A DNA stretch of 64,000 nucleotides, from assembly GCA_030867875.1 (NCBI GenBank), contig JAOWCC010001634.1, positions 51,370,021-51,434,020 on the forward strand. The letters run 5' to 3'. The notes below the pieces were generated by a model. That model was not told the origin of the DNA, did not search any database, and saw only the letters and a program-made list of their open reading frames with translations. Within the stretch, counting starts at the first letter, position 1; every line of letters begins with the position of its first letter. The position numbers and the translations under genes were made by a program. Shown one piece after another: positions 1-9,802 of this stretch. The stretch comes from Actinernus sp. WN-2022 (lineage: Eukaryota > Cnidaria > Anthozoa > Actiniaria > Actinernidae).

Positions 1-975
1 CCAGTTGCCTGTCTGAATAGCCTCCGCGACAGCCTGTAGAGTCGGGTCGCTCTCGGTGGCGGACGCGATGTCGCAGAGCTTTAATGCTTTCGGCGTTGAC
101 GTTTGGGCGAGGTAGTCCACATACTCCTCCGCGACCTTTTCCTGCCGGCTGGTTGCTGTCGTGTGCTTTACAGGGTGTCTTGACATGTAGTCAGCAGGGT
201 TGTCTTCTCCCCTCCGGTACGTTACAGTGACTTGGTAGGGTTGAAGTCTGAGAGCCCACCTCTCGATTCGGGCAGGTGGCTTTGACTGCGGGTTGCTATA
301 GATGGCGACTAGCGGCTTGTGGTCTGTTTGTATGGTTATCGGTTTCCCGTAGACGTACAAGTGGAAGTACTCGCATCCCCATACAACAGCGAGGGCTTCA
401 CGTTCAGTCTGGCTGTATCTCTGCTCAGTTTCGGTGAGGGACCTGCTCGCGTATGCCACTACGTGTTTCTCACCATTCTTTGGATCCGTCTGCGCTAGTA
501 TTGCGCCCAGGCCAACAGGGCTGGCGTCTACGCTGATCTCGGTGTCCTTTTCAGGGTCGAAGTATGCGGTTACCGGTGCATTTGCCAGTGCGCTCTTGAG
601 CTTGGTGAGTGCTTGCTCGTGTCGCTCTGTCCACTCCCAGGGCGTATCCGTCTGAGTTAGCTCGCGCAGTGGTTGTGTTGTAGTCGCGTATCCCTGGATG
701 AACCGCGAACAGTAGTTGCACATCCCAAGTAAGCTTCGTACTTCAGACGGGTTAGCAGGGGCCTCGAGGTCTAGGATGGCTTCAACCTTCTTCGGATCAG
801 CCGAGATCCCTTTGTCTGAGAACACGTACCCGAAGAATTCCAGCTCATTCTTTGCAAATACGCACTTCTTCCTGTGCAGGGTCAGACCTCGTTCCCGCAG
901 GCGTTGGAATGTAGCCTCTAGAGCTTTGTCGTGCTCTGCTTGGGTCGCGCCATACACTAGGATGTCCACACTGTC
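1..975 (-). pseudogene. Ty3/gypsy reverse transcriptase (C-terminal part) and RNase H, truncated at window edge
   Basis: Read on the minus strand this stretch is open and encodes the later part of a Ty3/gypsy reverse transcriptase followed by RNase H. Recognisable blocks are the RT motif-C region (SVDILVYG, where the family has xDD), the FFGYVFSDKGI and LLGMCNYCSRFI thumb/connection blocks, and RNase H with VDAS, the QRYSQTEREALAVVW glutamate and the QTDHKPL aspartate. The next motif (YRRGEDNPADYMSR) closes RNase H, and the sequence then heads toward an integrase outside the window. The first catalytic Asp of the RT xDD pair is Val, and the N-terminal half of RT (motifs A and B) is absent, so this copy cannot encode a working polymerase. 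Family assignment is secure; the element name is not known. Confidence 0.88.
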
Positions 976-1330
976 CTCACTCTTCATTGTCGTTGTAAAC
1001 TTCCCACGCATTTGGAGAGGGTCTTCTGACTTGTAGGGATACACTCGGGTAGACGTGTTTTCGAGTTTAGGACACTTTTTCAACTTCTCGAAGTCTGCCT
1101 CGTCGAGTATATTGATGCTTGACCCAGAATCAGCCATCACTGTCAGCCATGTCCCATGAATTTGGACTTTGAAGAGTGGGTGTTTCACATTATCGCCATT
1201 GACGCTATGGACACTGATTCTGAATGTGTTTCCATCGTCGCTGTCAGAGTCGTCATCCAGAGTGTGAAGTGTTTTCCGTCCTCGGTTTCTGGATCTGGTG
1301 TCGCCTGCTGGTTTTGAGACTGGTTCACTC
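976..1330 (-). pseudogene. Ty3/gypsy retropepsin fused in frame to RT by an internal deletion
   Basis: The minus strand carries a retroviral-type aspartic protease segment: an acidic linker (TLDDDSDSDDG), then GTWLTVMADSGSSINILDE with the catalytic DSG at about position 1115. It continues through GKFTTTMKSED and then runs directly into the RT motif-C region. In an intact element several hundred bases with the RT fingers and palm motif A lie between these two points, so an internal deletion has joined protease to RT without breaking the frame. Short frameshifts separate this part from gag. Nonfunctional remnant. Confidence 0.8.
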
Positions 1331-2106
1331 CGACATACAGCTTGAAAATGTTTTTTTCTTGCCACACTTCCTACACTCCTGTCCGTATGCTGGGCACGCA
1401 GTCTTGCCGCCTTGGTGTGGATAGGAGTTGCAGTTTCTACATCTGGAATCCGGGTTGGGTCGCGATCCGTACTTTCCACCGTTCCAGTGTTTTGGGGTTC
1501 CATTACTGTTTTTCCTCTCGTAGCCGCGTGCTCCAACTCTGTTGACTTCTTGATCTGTTTTCTTATTTTCTATTTCTGCGACTTGGGTGCTTGTGAGTTC
1601 CAGTGTCTTTCCAAAGTCCAGTAACTTAGCCAGGTCAATGGTTGTATCGCTGAGCGCTTTCCTTCGGAGCTTTGTCGCCACATTGCTGGATAATCTGATT
1701 TTATTTCACGATCGACGTTCGCAAAATCGCATGTCTCGCTCAGCCGTTTCAGCCGTGTGTAATAGGTCATGATCGACTCGCCGGGGTCTTGTTTCGCCTG
1801 TCTGAACCGGTACTCTTCAAACGCCGTGTTTTTCTTTGGCTCGAAGTATGCCGTGAGCGCATCAATGGCTTTGTCGACGGCGCTTTCGTCTTCTTGCGCT
1901 GTCGTGTTTGCAAGCGTATCGAAGATGTCGTTGACTTCTTCCCCGCTGTAATGCAGGAGAAGCGCTTTTTGTCTTGAAGTGTCTGTGATGTTGAGAGCTA
2001 ACATCAGGTTTCGGAAGCGAGCGACGTATTTCTTCCATCTGGGGCCTAAACCTCCTGTCTCGTGTGTTGTGTCAAAGGTCGGGAATGCTGGCAGTGCTGT
2101 CGCCAT
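1331..2106 (-). pseudogene. Ty3/gypsy Gag with cysteine knuckle, frameshifted
   Basis: The reading frame opens with MATALPAFPTFD at 2106 and runs through a capsid-like segment (GPRWKKYVARFRNLMLALNI, LLHYSGEEVNDIFDTL, FEEYRFRQAKQDPGESIMTY) typical of cnidarian and fish Ty3/gypsy Gag. At about 1690-1700 a one-base indel moves it into another frame, which continues with NVATKLRRKALSD and ends in a cysteine-rich nucleic-acid-binding end (CRNCNSYPHQGGKTACP then CRKCG). A second indel near 1345 leads into the protease region. The start is the first ATG after the LTR and primer-binding site. Gag packages element RNA; this copy is broken. Confidence 0.82.
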
Positions 2107-2204
2107 TTCGTCGAGTGTTTAGTCAGCTTTTGTGACGGTTTTCCTCGTGTATTTTCGGTTCTTTGACTTTCGGTTAGTTGGAGAGCCTTTCAGATGTGTA
2201 TTTG

Positions 2205-2223
2205 CCTTTATCCTCGTCGCCAA
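2205..2223 (-). other. Candidate primer-binding site of the Ty3/gypsy element
   Basis: Immediately inside the LTR the minus strand reads TTGGCGACGAGGATAAAGG. TGGCGAC-type sequences next to the 5' LTR are common priming sites in this superfamily. The tRNA was not identified. Confidence 0.55.
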
Positions 2224-2379
2224 TGTGATGTTTTTATGGGTTTAAGCTGTAGTTACGAGACACCATTTTGTCGTTTCGCTCCGCTGTTTATTCATTCTCT
2301 CGCTCTCTCATGTTACATCAATTTCCCCTAGCTGTCAATCACTTATTGCATACGTAATTACTTCCGGTAAAACACTACA
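2224..2379 (-). repeat. 5' LTR of the Ty3/gypsy element
   Basis: About 156 bp bounded on the minus strand by TGTAGTGTTTTACC at the start and AAACATCACA at the end (TG...CA). It holds an AATAAA signal (ATGAATAAACAGC) and lies between flanking DNA and the primer-binding site upstream of Gag. The partner LTR lies beyond the left window edge, so the boundary could not be confirmed by comparison. Confidence 0.6.
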
Positions 2380-3414
2380 ATGCATACAGTGATTTCAAAA
2401 ATCGTTCTCAAGATCGACCTGTGTGGTGAACCACAGCTCAATAAGTATTCAGTACTGAATGAGCGGTAGTGTTGTATCTCGGATACAACACGGGCACGAA
2501 TTCTGTACATTATACTTCTCAACCGTATACTATCTAAACTTTAATCAGTTTTTTTTTTGTTAAATTGTGATGAAAACAGCACTTTGTGCTCAGCGCTATT
2601 AATAGTGTACATCACGCACATGCGATGGGTGCGAACAAATACACCCCATAATGGTGAGACGGTCTCTATGCATCGTTAGATCGTACTTGACTATAAACCC
2701 GTTCAACAATAGACTGTTACAGAGAGGTTTATAACTATTACAGGGAGCCTTTATAACTCGGTTTTAAACCTCGCCAAATGTGACATAATGAGTCAGTTTC
2801 ATACCTCGACCTTCGGTTCTAATCTCTACACGTACATCATTTAGGGCTTACTGAACCGAAGGTTTGAGGTATGAAACTCTTACATACAGGTCGAGTTTAC
2901 TTTGACATTTCATCCAATCGGGATAATCGGTTGAGACCTCCCTCATGCAGATATCAGCACATTCATATGTGTTTGTTGGATATATACAACACTAATGTAA
3001 ATTTGTGCACTTATCCAGATTTTACACTTCTATTAAACGCTTAATTCTCTTACACTTTCTCTCTCTTATATTGCCCCACGGCCTCTGGCCCCTTATTTAT
3101 ATGACGTTACGTAACTTGACTACACGTGGCCATTTTTTTATATTGATCTCCAATGTGCGTCTACACACTTTATTTGTTCCATTCTCTAGAACAGAACATT
3201 TTAAAGTCTGCTTGCCTGTTTGTTGGGACTTTTCCCTTGAGTAATGCTTTTTTGTGTTTCTGTATCCCAAAAGGAAATGTACCAATTTCTATAATTGGAA
3301 TCCTCTGGAGAACTATCACGTGGTCTGAAATGGGGCCACAAACAGGCAAGCTGACTATCACGTGAGCTGACTAGGTCTATTACGTAACTCTCCAACATAG
3401 TTCTAACGGACACA
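2380..3414. other. Non-coding stretch with one palindrome
   Basis: No convincing exon was found. It contains short palindromes (for example GTTGTATC near 2474 facing GATACAAC) and the inverted repeat listed separately at 2796-2877. Confidence 0.5.
2796..2877. repeat. Inverted repeat (24-25-bp arms)
   Basis: GTTTCATACCTCGACCTTCG at 2796 is answered by its reverse complement with two or three changes at 2853-2877, around a 33-bp loop. It looks like a small fold-back MITE or the end of one. Confidence 0.7.
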
Positions 3415-3416
3415 TA

Positions 3417-3680
3417 CAATCCTGGCCAAAAGGGTTAGGACACTTACTATTAATAGCTACTTTTCATAAAACAAGAAAATGTTTTGTGTCACAGCCCTCT
3501 TTCTCCTTTATCAATGTCAGGTCATTTCTTTTGTTGTAGACAAAGTCATGATTTATCATTACAACATTGATGTTTAAGGGGGGGGGGGGGTACGTTCATG
3601 TCTGGGAGTCGGATATTGTTTGTTCGAGACAGCAGTTGTGACCTGGTGACCAGTGTCGCAAAACCTTTTGACCAGGATTG
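3417..3680. mobile_element. Tc1/mariner-type MITE, 264 bp
   Basis: The ends are CAATCCTGGCCAAAAGG on the left and the reverse complement of CAATCCTGGTCAAAAGG on the right, each followed by a related ...GACAC. It is flanked by TA dinucleotides (3415-3416 and 3681-3682), the target duplication of Tc1/mariner elements. The inside has no transposase and includes a run of G at 3579-3590. Confidence 0.8.
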
Positions 3681-3922
3681 TAGGTAGCCCAAGCCTATCA
3701 TTTGTAATAATATTTAATAGCAATTTGTATGGGTCAGTTATTTTAGTCTTCTATTTACAACGTAAATCTTAAATAAAAATCAACAAAACTGCAAGGTGTC
3801 TTCTTGTGTTCCTTAGCTTTGTCTGTGTCCCATACAAATGCTATTAAATAGTATACAGATTGGGCTACCTGTGATTAAATAATTGTTTTTTAAACCGGCT
3901 TTACATTATTTTCTTGTTCAAG

Positions 3923-4034
3923 GACCGACACGTTCAAGTTCGTTGCCAGATATGTGGGCAACGCAATTACCAAAGTTTCAGTAAAGAGGAATCATTTGAC
4001 TAAGGGTCTTTTTGAGGATTGGAAACTCGACAAG
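3923..4034 (+). CDS. PLAT/LH2-domain gene, internal exon
   Basis: A pyrimidine tract and AG (TTTTCTTGTTCAAG) precede an open 112-bp block followed by GTAGGT. In the only open frame, after one leading base, it reads TDTFKFVARYVGNAITKVSV, then KRNHLTKGLFEDWKLDK. This fits the first half of a PLAT/LH2 beta-sandwich (DTF...G.ITKI.I.HDN....W.LDK). PLAT domains bind lipids or membranes and occur in lipoxygenases and polycystin-1 relatives. The incoming intron is phase 2 and the outgoing is phase 0, matching the next exon. No upstream exon was identified, so the gene may be incomplete or a pseudogene. Confidence 0.6.
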
Positions 4035-4139
4035 GTAGGTAGAATAAATCTCGAATTATTTGATCTAATTAAGGTGATATCTATGAGCCATCCTTTAGTT
4101 TGCCCGGGATTTTTTTAAACTACTGGTATGCGCAGTAAG

Positions 4140-4470
4140 AAACATTAGGGTCTGGGTACGAGATTGCTAAATATTGTTGGTGATTGATTAGCCCGTGAGG
4201 GACCCCCGTGAGGTACTCCCCAGAAATTTGGGTAGGGGTGTGTCGCTGGGCCCTTGAAACCCTGACCCTGCTATATTTTGCAACCCTTATCCAGAGTAAA
4301 TGTGGTAAAAATATACCGTATTCCAGACTAAATACGGTAAAACGCGCGATATCTCCTGTCTATGGGTTCCGGAAAATTATACCCTGTTTCAGACCAAAAT
4401 GGAGAGATTTATATAATATACACTGTTCCAGACTAAAATATACCAAAATCCTCTCCTGTCCAGCTAATCA
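4140..4470. repeat. Dispersed repeat inside the PLAT-gene intron
   Basis: A stretch with repeated phrases (CCAGACTAAATA, CAGACCAAAATG, CCAGACTAAAATA) and GTGAGGTACTCCCC. It resembles short repeats I associate with coral genomes. It fills most of the intron between the two PLAT exons. Family not identified. Confidence 0.45.
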
Positions 4471-4489
4471 TGTATTTTGTATTTGGCAG

Positions 4490-4574
4490 ATTCTCGTGAA
4501 AGGTTCAAGTCCTCTGAAATTTAAGTTTGCATTCAACCGGTGGATTCCTGCAGACGAATGGATTGACAGTTACG
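4490..4574 (+). CDS. PLAT/LH2-domain gene, second exon (with possible last exon at 4978-4991)
   Basis: After a TTTGGCAG acceptor the 85-bp exon reads ILVKGSSPLKFKFAFNRW, then IPADEWIDSY, and ends at G|GTAAGA. It continues the PLAT domain of the preceding exon in phase, including the F.NRW motif near the end of the fold. A strong acceptor (TTTTTTTTTTCTCACAG) at 4977 would add GGKR and a TAG stop at 4989-4991. That would leave the last PLAT strand short, so either the acceptor is wrong or the gene is decayed. Domain call fairly good, full gene model weak. Confidence 0.58.
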
Positions 4575-5236
4575 GTAAGACCTTAGGTTATTGCCAATAG
4601 CACGTACTCAACGGAACTTTATCTTATAAAAAATTGAAGTTGAAAAGTAGTTACGCACTCAGCTGTACACGTGACCATCTGAGTGCTTCTTCCCATGAAG
4701 GCATAATGAACTCAATAGACGTTTATCATACAGCGGCTATGTTGCGTACGGTACTAGGAGGATAATTAAACCATTGTTCTTGCACTTTAAAACCCGACAT
4801 AGAGACGAGGCTGGAAGTGCAAAAGCTATTGTTTGAAGGCAAAATGGCGACTGCGCGCGTGATCAAGGTCTATTTGGGCGTTCAGCGAGCTTGCAAATTT
4901 CAGTACATTTCCGTTTATACGTAATATTTTTTATAGAAACTAAATTGATCAAGTCCCCCCATTTTTTTTTCTCACAGGAGGTAAAAGATAGGTCGAAGAG
5001 GACACCTTACTCTGACATTACGCGTTCAAGATTCAAGATTCTTTATTTACACTATTCGCAATTAATTGTTGCGTTCGACGAAGGAGAACCTAACCTAATC
5101 TGGTGACGGGTTCCCTGTGCCTGTGTGTGACGTGTTTGCCGGTAGCCAAAAATAAGTTCAGTGTTTCGTAAGTAAACAAGTCCAAGGACTACAGAAAAGC
5201 TGATCGAACAACGTATATATAGAGAATTCTACGATA

Positions 5237-5265
5237 TTTCGGCTGGCCAAACCAGCCTTCTTCAG
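5237..5265 (-). ncRNA. Hammerhead ribozyme core (minus strand)
   Basis: The minus strand carries CTGAAGA, a GGCTGG/CCAGCC helix closed by TTTG, then GAAA. These are the conserved CUGANGA and GAAA boxes around stem II, and a GTA triplet follows at 5230-5232. Penelope-like elements are known to carry such ribozymes with very short stem III. Stems I and III were not established here. Confidence 0.62.
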
Positions 5266-5406
5266 GTAGATCTTACAAATGAATGTTTCACAATGGCAAG
5301 TATAAATATCAAGGTGATTACACAATCTAAGAAGGAAAAAGGAAATGACGTAAGTAAAAATATGGATTTGAGATAACATAAAAACACGGGTCTACAAGAT
5401 AACATA

Positions 5407-5936
5407 TTAAGTTTCATCACGTTTGTTCATGCCGAGAGGTTCGAGAGTTTTAGCTATGTCGATAAGATATGACTCTCTGGCTTTACGAATAGAGTCTCGC
5501 GAAGAATAAATTATTTATAAGGGATAAGTTGCATGTCAGTATTAGAATGGTTAGAGCAGGAAAGAAAATGTTCAGAAACTGTGGTGGGTTTTGATTTAAT
5601 ATTAAATTTGTCAACTGCTCGTCTGTGTTCATTAAATCGGTCTTCGAGCCGTCGTTTAGTTTCACCGATGTATTGTAAGCGGCAGCGATTGCATTGTACC
5701 ATGTAGATAACGTTATTGGTGTTACAAGTGATGTGTGACTTAATGAAACGGGTTTCCCCGGTGGAAGAAAAAGTGTAGCTAACGAGGCCATGATTAATGT
5801 AAGGACAAGTGGCACAGTTTTTTCGGCAGCGGAAAGAGCCAGATGGAAGAGCAGGTTTGTTAGTCACATTACGTAGTTGTGATTTGACAAGTAGGTGTAT
5901 TACAAGTAGGTGTATTACAAAATGCCTCGATATCAT
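5407..5936 (-). pseudogene. Penelope-like element, C-terminal GIY-YIG endonuclease, frameshifted
   Basis: The minus-strand frame from 5936 encodes a linker with CRKNCATCPYI cysteines, followed by NVIYMVQCNRCRLQYIGETK and RRLEDRFNEHRRAVD. This is the GIY-YIG nuclease of Penelope-like retroelements (here VIYMV...QYIG), with its conserved Cys pair just before the YIG strand and the R...H helix. Frameshifts interrupt the end, but the expected tail reappears in another frame (SRDSIRKARESYLIDIAKTL then a stop at 5407). The reverse transcriptase that should precede the nuclease is missing, so this is a truncated copy. It lies between two hammerhead cores in opposite orientation. Confidence 0.82.
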
Positions 5937-6366
5937 GAACGGCCGGGGAACTGGTAACTATATACACGATGGTCGGAGCAACTCTTACTTTCCCATGCAA
6001 TGTTTAAAAAGTTAGCAAGCACGATATATCAAATCCTGAGGAAAGTGTGTGCTATCTCTGTAGCATTCGACAAAGTCTGATGCCCAAACTATATCAAGTC
6101 AAACATGTTCTGTTTTGTCGGCGCGGTCGTTGAACAGAGAACTGAATCAAATCAACTTGGCCATAATTTGTGCAGATTTGTGCTGTCCAGTATCAACCTG
6201 GACCCGGTATGAATATACGTGATGAAACATAGTGCTTATCTCTTATACTATTTGCTACTTCAAGTTTTGGTCTACGTCACTTCCCGTTTCCGCAATTTCT
6301 ATTGCGAAATTTACCACATTTATAGATCTTCTTACCTTAGAGCTCTTCACTTGTAACATCTAGTAC

Positions 6367-6402
6367 CTGAAGAAGGCTGGTTTGGCCAGCCGAAATATTG
6401 TA
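6367..6402 (+). ncRNA. Hammerhead ribozyme core (plus strand)
   Basis: CTGAAGA, a GGCTGG/CCAGCC stem II with TTTG loop, GAAA and a GTA triplet (6400-6402) appear in order. It is an inverted near-copy of the core at 5237-5265. Both are followed by a shared segment ending GTAGTCCTTGGACTT (6441-6455 here), so the two are copies of the same Penelope-type terminal repeat. Confidence 0.62.
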
Positions 6403-6469
6403 ATATTCAATATAAAATCCTACGTTGTGTCAGCTTTGCCGTAGTCCTTGGACTTCGTATTCTGTAAAT

Positions 6470-7240
6470 TAGCCTGCGTTGGGGCTCTGGAGAATCGGAG
6501 CGCAGCGAGCGGAGATTAGGGGGATTGGGGCGAGGAAAAAAAGTTGGGGGCGGGAGGGGGTGGGGAGGAGAGGAAGAGAGCCGGCCTGCCGGCAACCCAT
6601 GGTTATTTTGAAATGCAGTAGAGAACTACACCTATGTTCGTGAAGGTTTGCAGGATAAAGATAACTAAGATAAAGAGAACTCGTTGCCGCTGAATATAAA
6701 GTCGCCACCAAATCAGTAAAGAACACTGCCGACACAATAACATCGGAACGAAGTTCCGCCAAAAGAAGCGCTAAAAACCATCCACGCAGCGGTACGAAAT
6801 CATCAAAGCAGCTCGTATTTTCGGAAGCACAAGCCTGTTCCTCAAACACACCGGCCATGTTTCAACCGTGTGTGTTTCGTCGAGCAAGACGCTTGTGAAG
6901 TTCCAATACAGGGTTCTTCAGCTCATCGCGAAATTCGATCTCATTACAAAAGATCTGTAATTCTTTCTTTAAATTCATCGCTGAAGGAATTCTCGGTATG
7001 TTTGTCGCCATACTAATTGGTTTCTGCTCTTATCGCATGCCAATGATTTATGTCAATCACGCATTTTAGCCAATAGCAATACGCGGCCTTCTGAGGCCGA
7101 GTTATCAAAATAACCATGGTGGCGGCAGGCTCTCTTTTCCTCTCCTCCCCACCCCCTCCCCCCTCTCTTTTTGTCCTCGTTCCAATCCCCCTAATCTCCC
7201 CTCTCTGCGCTCCGATACTCCAGAGCCGCAACGCAGGCTA
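6470..7240. mobile_element. Mutator-like non-autonomous element with ~140-bp terminal inverted repeats
   Basis: Both ends read TAGCCTGCGTTG...CTCTGGAG...CGGAGCGCAG inward, and the arms stay similar for about 140 bp (6470-6611 and 7105-7240). They include a purine-rich GGGAGGGGGTGGGGAGGAG block. The 9-bp TCTGTAAAT occurs on both sides (6461-6469 and 7241-7249), the duplication length of Mutator elements. The roughly 490-bp centre has no transposase. The element sits directly against the Penelope-type terminal repeat. Confidence 0.8.
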
Positions 7241-7249
7241 TCTGTAAAT

Positions 7250-8730
7250 TTTCACACGGAATTTGACTCATTTTTACAGACAATGTATGGAAAAATGAAA
7301 ACACGATTGCACGCTTCCCAGCACAGCTACATCCCTCAAATTTCGATATGTTTATCTTAAGTTTGAATCTGAAGAATATTTCAGAAATTCGATTTTACGG
7401 ATTTTATTTGGCATCGGATTCCCATCGATTCCCATACAAACACTGTATTTCGCGCCATGTTTGCACCCCTTTCAAAATATCTGAATTTACCGCGAACTGG
7501 TCTATTATAACACAGTTGGTTCACGTAAAGTAAATGATGGGAATATCTAGTTATTTTAGAACAAAATAATATAGATGAAGGAGTGCAGTGGTTAAAGGGG
7601 AACTGAACCCTAAAATTAACCCTTTTTGAATAAAGTGTGTTAAAACAATATTTCCCATTGTGCGTAAATTTTCCGGAAAAATGAGAATTTTCAGGTTTGA
7701 CTCAAATTGACTGGCGGCTCAGAAATGCGGTGTCAGCGGAGTTTATGAGAAAGTATGACGTCACATACGGGGAGTGACAGAAGAAATTTGGTTTATCGTA
7801 TGGCTTTTGGCTGCTCTACTAAAAAATATCAGTTATCATCGACTTCCAAGTGAGAAACAGCAGATATAAATATTTCTAGCGAAGATTTCGAATGAAAATC
7901 CAAGATCGAGCGTGATATGCCACAGGCAGCCCAATCTATGGGTTAGAAGATATGTATGGGTTTTTATAAATCCTTCCAAATTGCCGTACAATGTATAAAT
8001 AAACATACCTTTTCGCTTCCATGTTGTTTCCTTTGTGGTTTTTCTTCTCTCTTGGAACCATTTTTAGCGTGTTTTTAGGAGTCCACCTTGGCTCCACCTT
8101 AGGTATTTCAAATGTATTTCAAACGAACGGACAACACCAAAACAAGGCTGGCTTTCCTTTTTGGTCCATTTTTCATGCTTCCATCTTTTAAGGCAAATAA
8201 AGATGCAAAATAAAATGTTGTCATAAAAAAGAAATAAGACACTAGCTGCAGACATTTGTTTGAGTCTTTATTTCTGCTCGAACTGAACAGACTTACATTT
8301 GGGTAGTCTCGCGAAAATATTTTCTAGCGTTACAGAATGTAAACAAGTGAGTAGGAATTTATGCAGTATGTTATGTTATATAAACAAGTTATATAATCCC
8401 GTTGGGAAAACGTGAGGGTGTATAAAGAGGACTGAAAAGTAATATGTAAGAATCACTCGAAGGCGTTTCTCTACCTTGATACCTAAGTTTTCTTTGAGAC
8501 ATATATTAAGAATAGTTCATTATCCCTCTTGCTGCCTCATTAGCATTAAGGTATGGGGAAGTCCTCCCTGTCTCACCCGGTTGGGGAATTAAGCCTTCCT
8601 AAAGCGACCACCTTACCACAACAACTAAATTTCAAATCTATCCCAATCCTTACCCCCAAATCTTTACTCCCAAAACCTTAAAATCTGGAATCCCATTGAG
8701 TTCACGTTTATTGGTCATTCAAAATGCATG
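7250..8730. other. Non-coding stretch, probably old repeats
   Basis: No exon, RNA gene or clear inverted repeat was recognised. A short ATG-led phrase (MAFGCSTKKYQLSSTSK) at about 7800 faintly recalls a zinc-finger start but ends at once. Confidence 0.4.
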
Positions 8731-8734
8731 GAGG

Positions 8735-9699
8735 TTAATATTTTTTTGGGGGGGGGATATCGCCTAAAGCGATATATGTTTCAATTGCCGTGACCGGGCA
8801 GAGAGTCGCATTCTTACAGTAGCGTTTTAAAGAAAACAGGTTCGAGGTCCCATCCCTCAGTGACTTAGTCAGGACATGGTTAAACAGCAGGCCCTCCTTA
8901 TTTGGGAAGTACAACATTTCCTCAGTTTTCATCCTCCCGAGATTTCCCGCCCGGTCACCCGCAAAATACAACGTCTTCAAATAGGCCTGATCTCTTGCGA
9001 AAGCATATATTTCTTTAGATAAGAGATCACCTTCCATTCGCCGCTTAACGATATACGACCCAAGAGCCAACAAGTCTGCAATGAAAAAAGGTTGAGCCTG
9101 GGTAGGGGTAATCCTAGCCCGTAACTGTTCTTCTCGAATCATGGTCAGATATTCTTTGACAGTTTTCGAGGCTGCTGGATTACCAAACCCAGGGATTGGA
9201 GATTCATCTGAACCCCTGCCGTGCAAACAAAATATAGAGCGGAGTTTCCCTATTAAAGAATCGACCGTGCCGTAGGCTAATCTCTTGGGAAAGTACACTG
9301 GGAATTCCCCATTTGTCCAGAGAAACGACAACCTTCCTGGTGCACTTTCGTTTTTCCGACGTTATCCTTCCATATAAGGAAGTCCACAACTGCGTCCGGG
9401 GTTGCTGACTGGATATCGAATGGCGGGACAAGGCCCGCCAAAAACCCCGTGAGTTCCTTTTCCAGTGCTGATTTTTGCTTTCCATATGGGGTGGCCTGCC
9501 TCCGATCTAATAAATCCGACTTTCTAGCTTTAATGTCCTGAATATTAATAGGTGCCTTTAAGGTGAGTGGTGTTTTCCTGAAGAGTGTTTTCTGATATTC
9601 ACAACGCTCGTCATTAGGGTAGGCGCACCGGGGGCATCCCACTGATGCATGGTACGTATAGCTTTGGAATAATGGGCAGCGCCTAGAGAAAAGTCTCAC
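8735..9699 (-). pseudogene. DIRS-like tyrosine recombinase, frameshifted and C-terminally deleted
   Basis: Two minus-strand frames joined near 9330 make one protein. The N-terminal part has a cysteine segment (GCPRCAYPNDERC) and a core-binding-like region (DAVVDFLIWKDNVGKTKVH). The second frame continues with YGTVDSLIGKLRSIF and the start of the catalytic domain, including the Arg-I box (AGDRAGNLGRMK). The sequence stops at 8735 in a G-run, before the HxxR box and catalytic Tyr that DIRS-type integration needs. It follows the RT/RNase H frame on the same strand, as in DIRS retroelements, which integrate through a tyrosine recombinase instead of a DDE integrase. Inactive. Confidence 0.8.
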
Positions 9700-9802
9700 A
9701 TATTAGAACCTATCGACTCGAAAAACCCACAAGTCAAATAGTAGTCTTATCGGTCTAAAACCATGTTTCGTGGGCGTCAATAGAGCACCCCAGGCGCCTT
9801 TT

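Noticed and set aside
434..1036. Plus-strand open frames in the left 1 kb
   Set aside because: Shadows of the minus-strand Ty3/gypsy RT-RNase H.
7800..7860. Possible THAP-type zinc-finger start
   Set aside because: Only a short phrase with one cysteine, followed by a stop.
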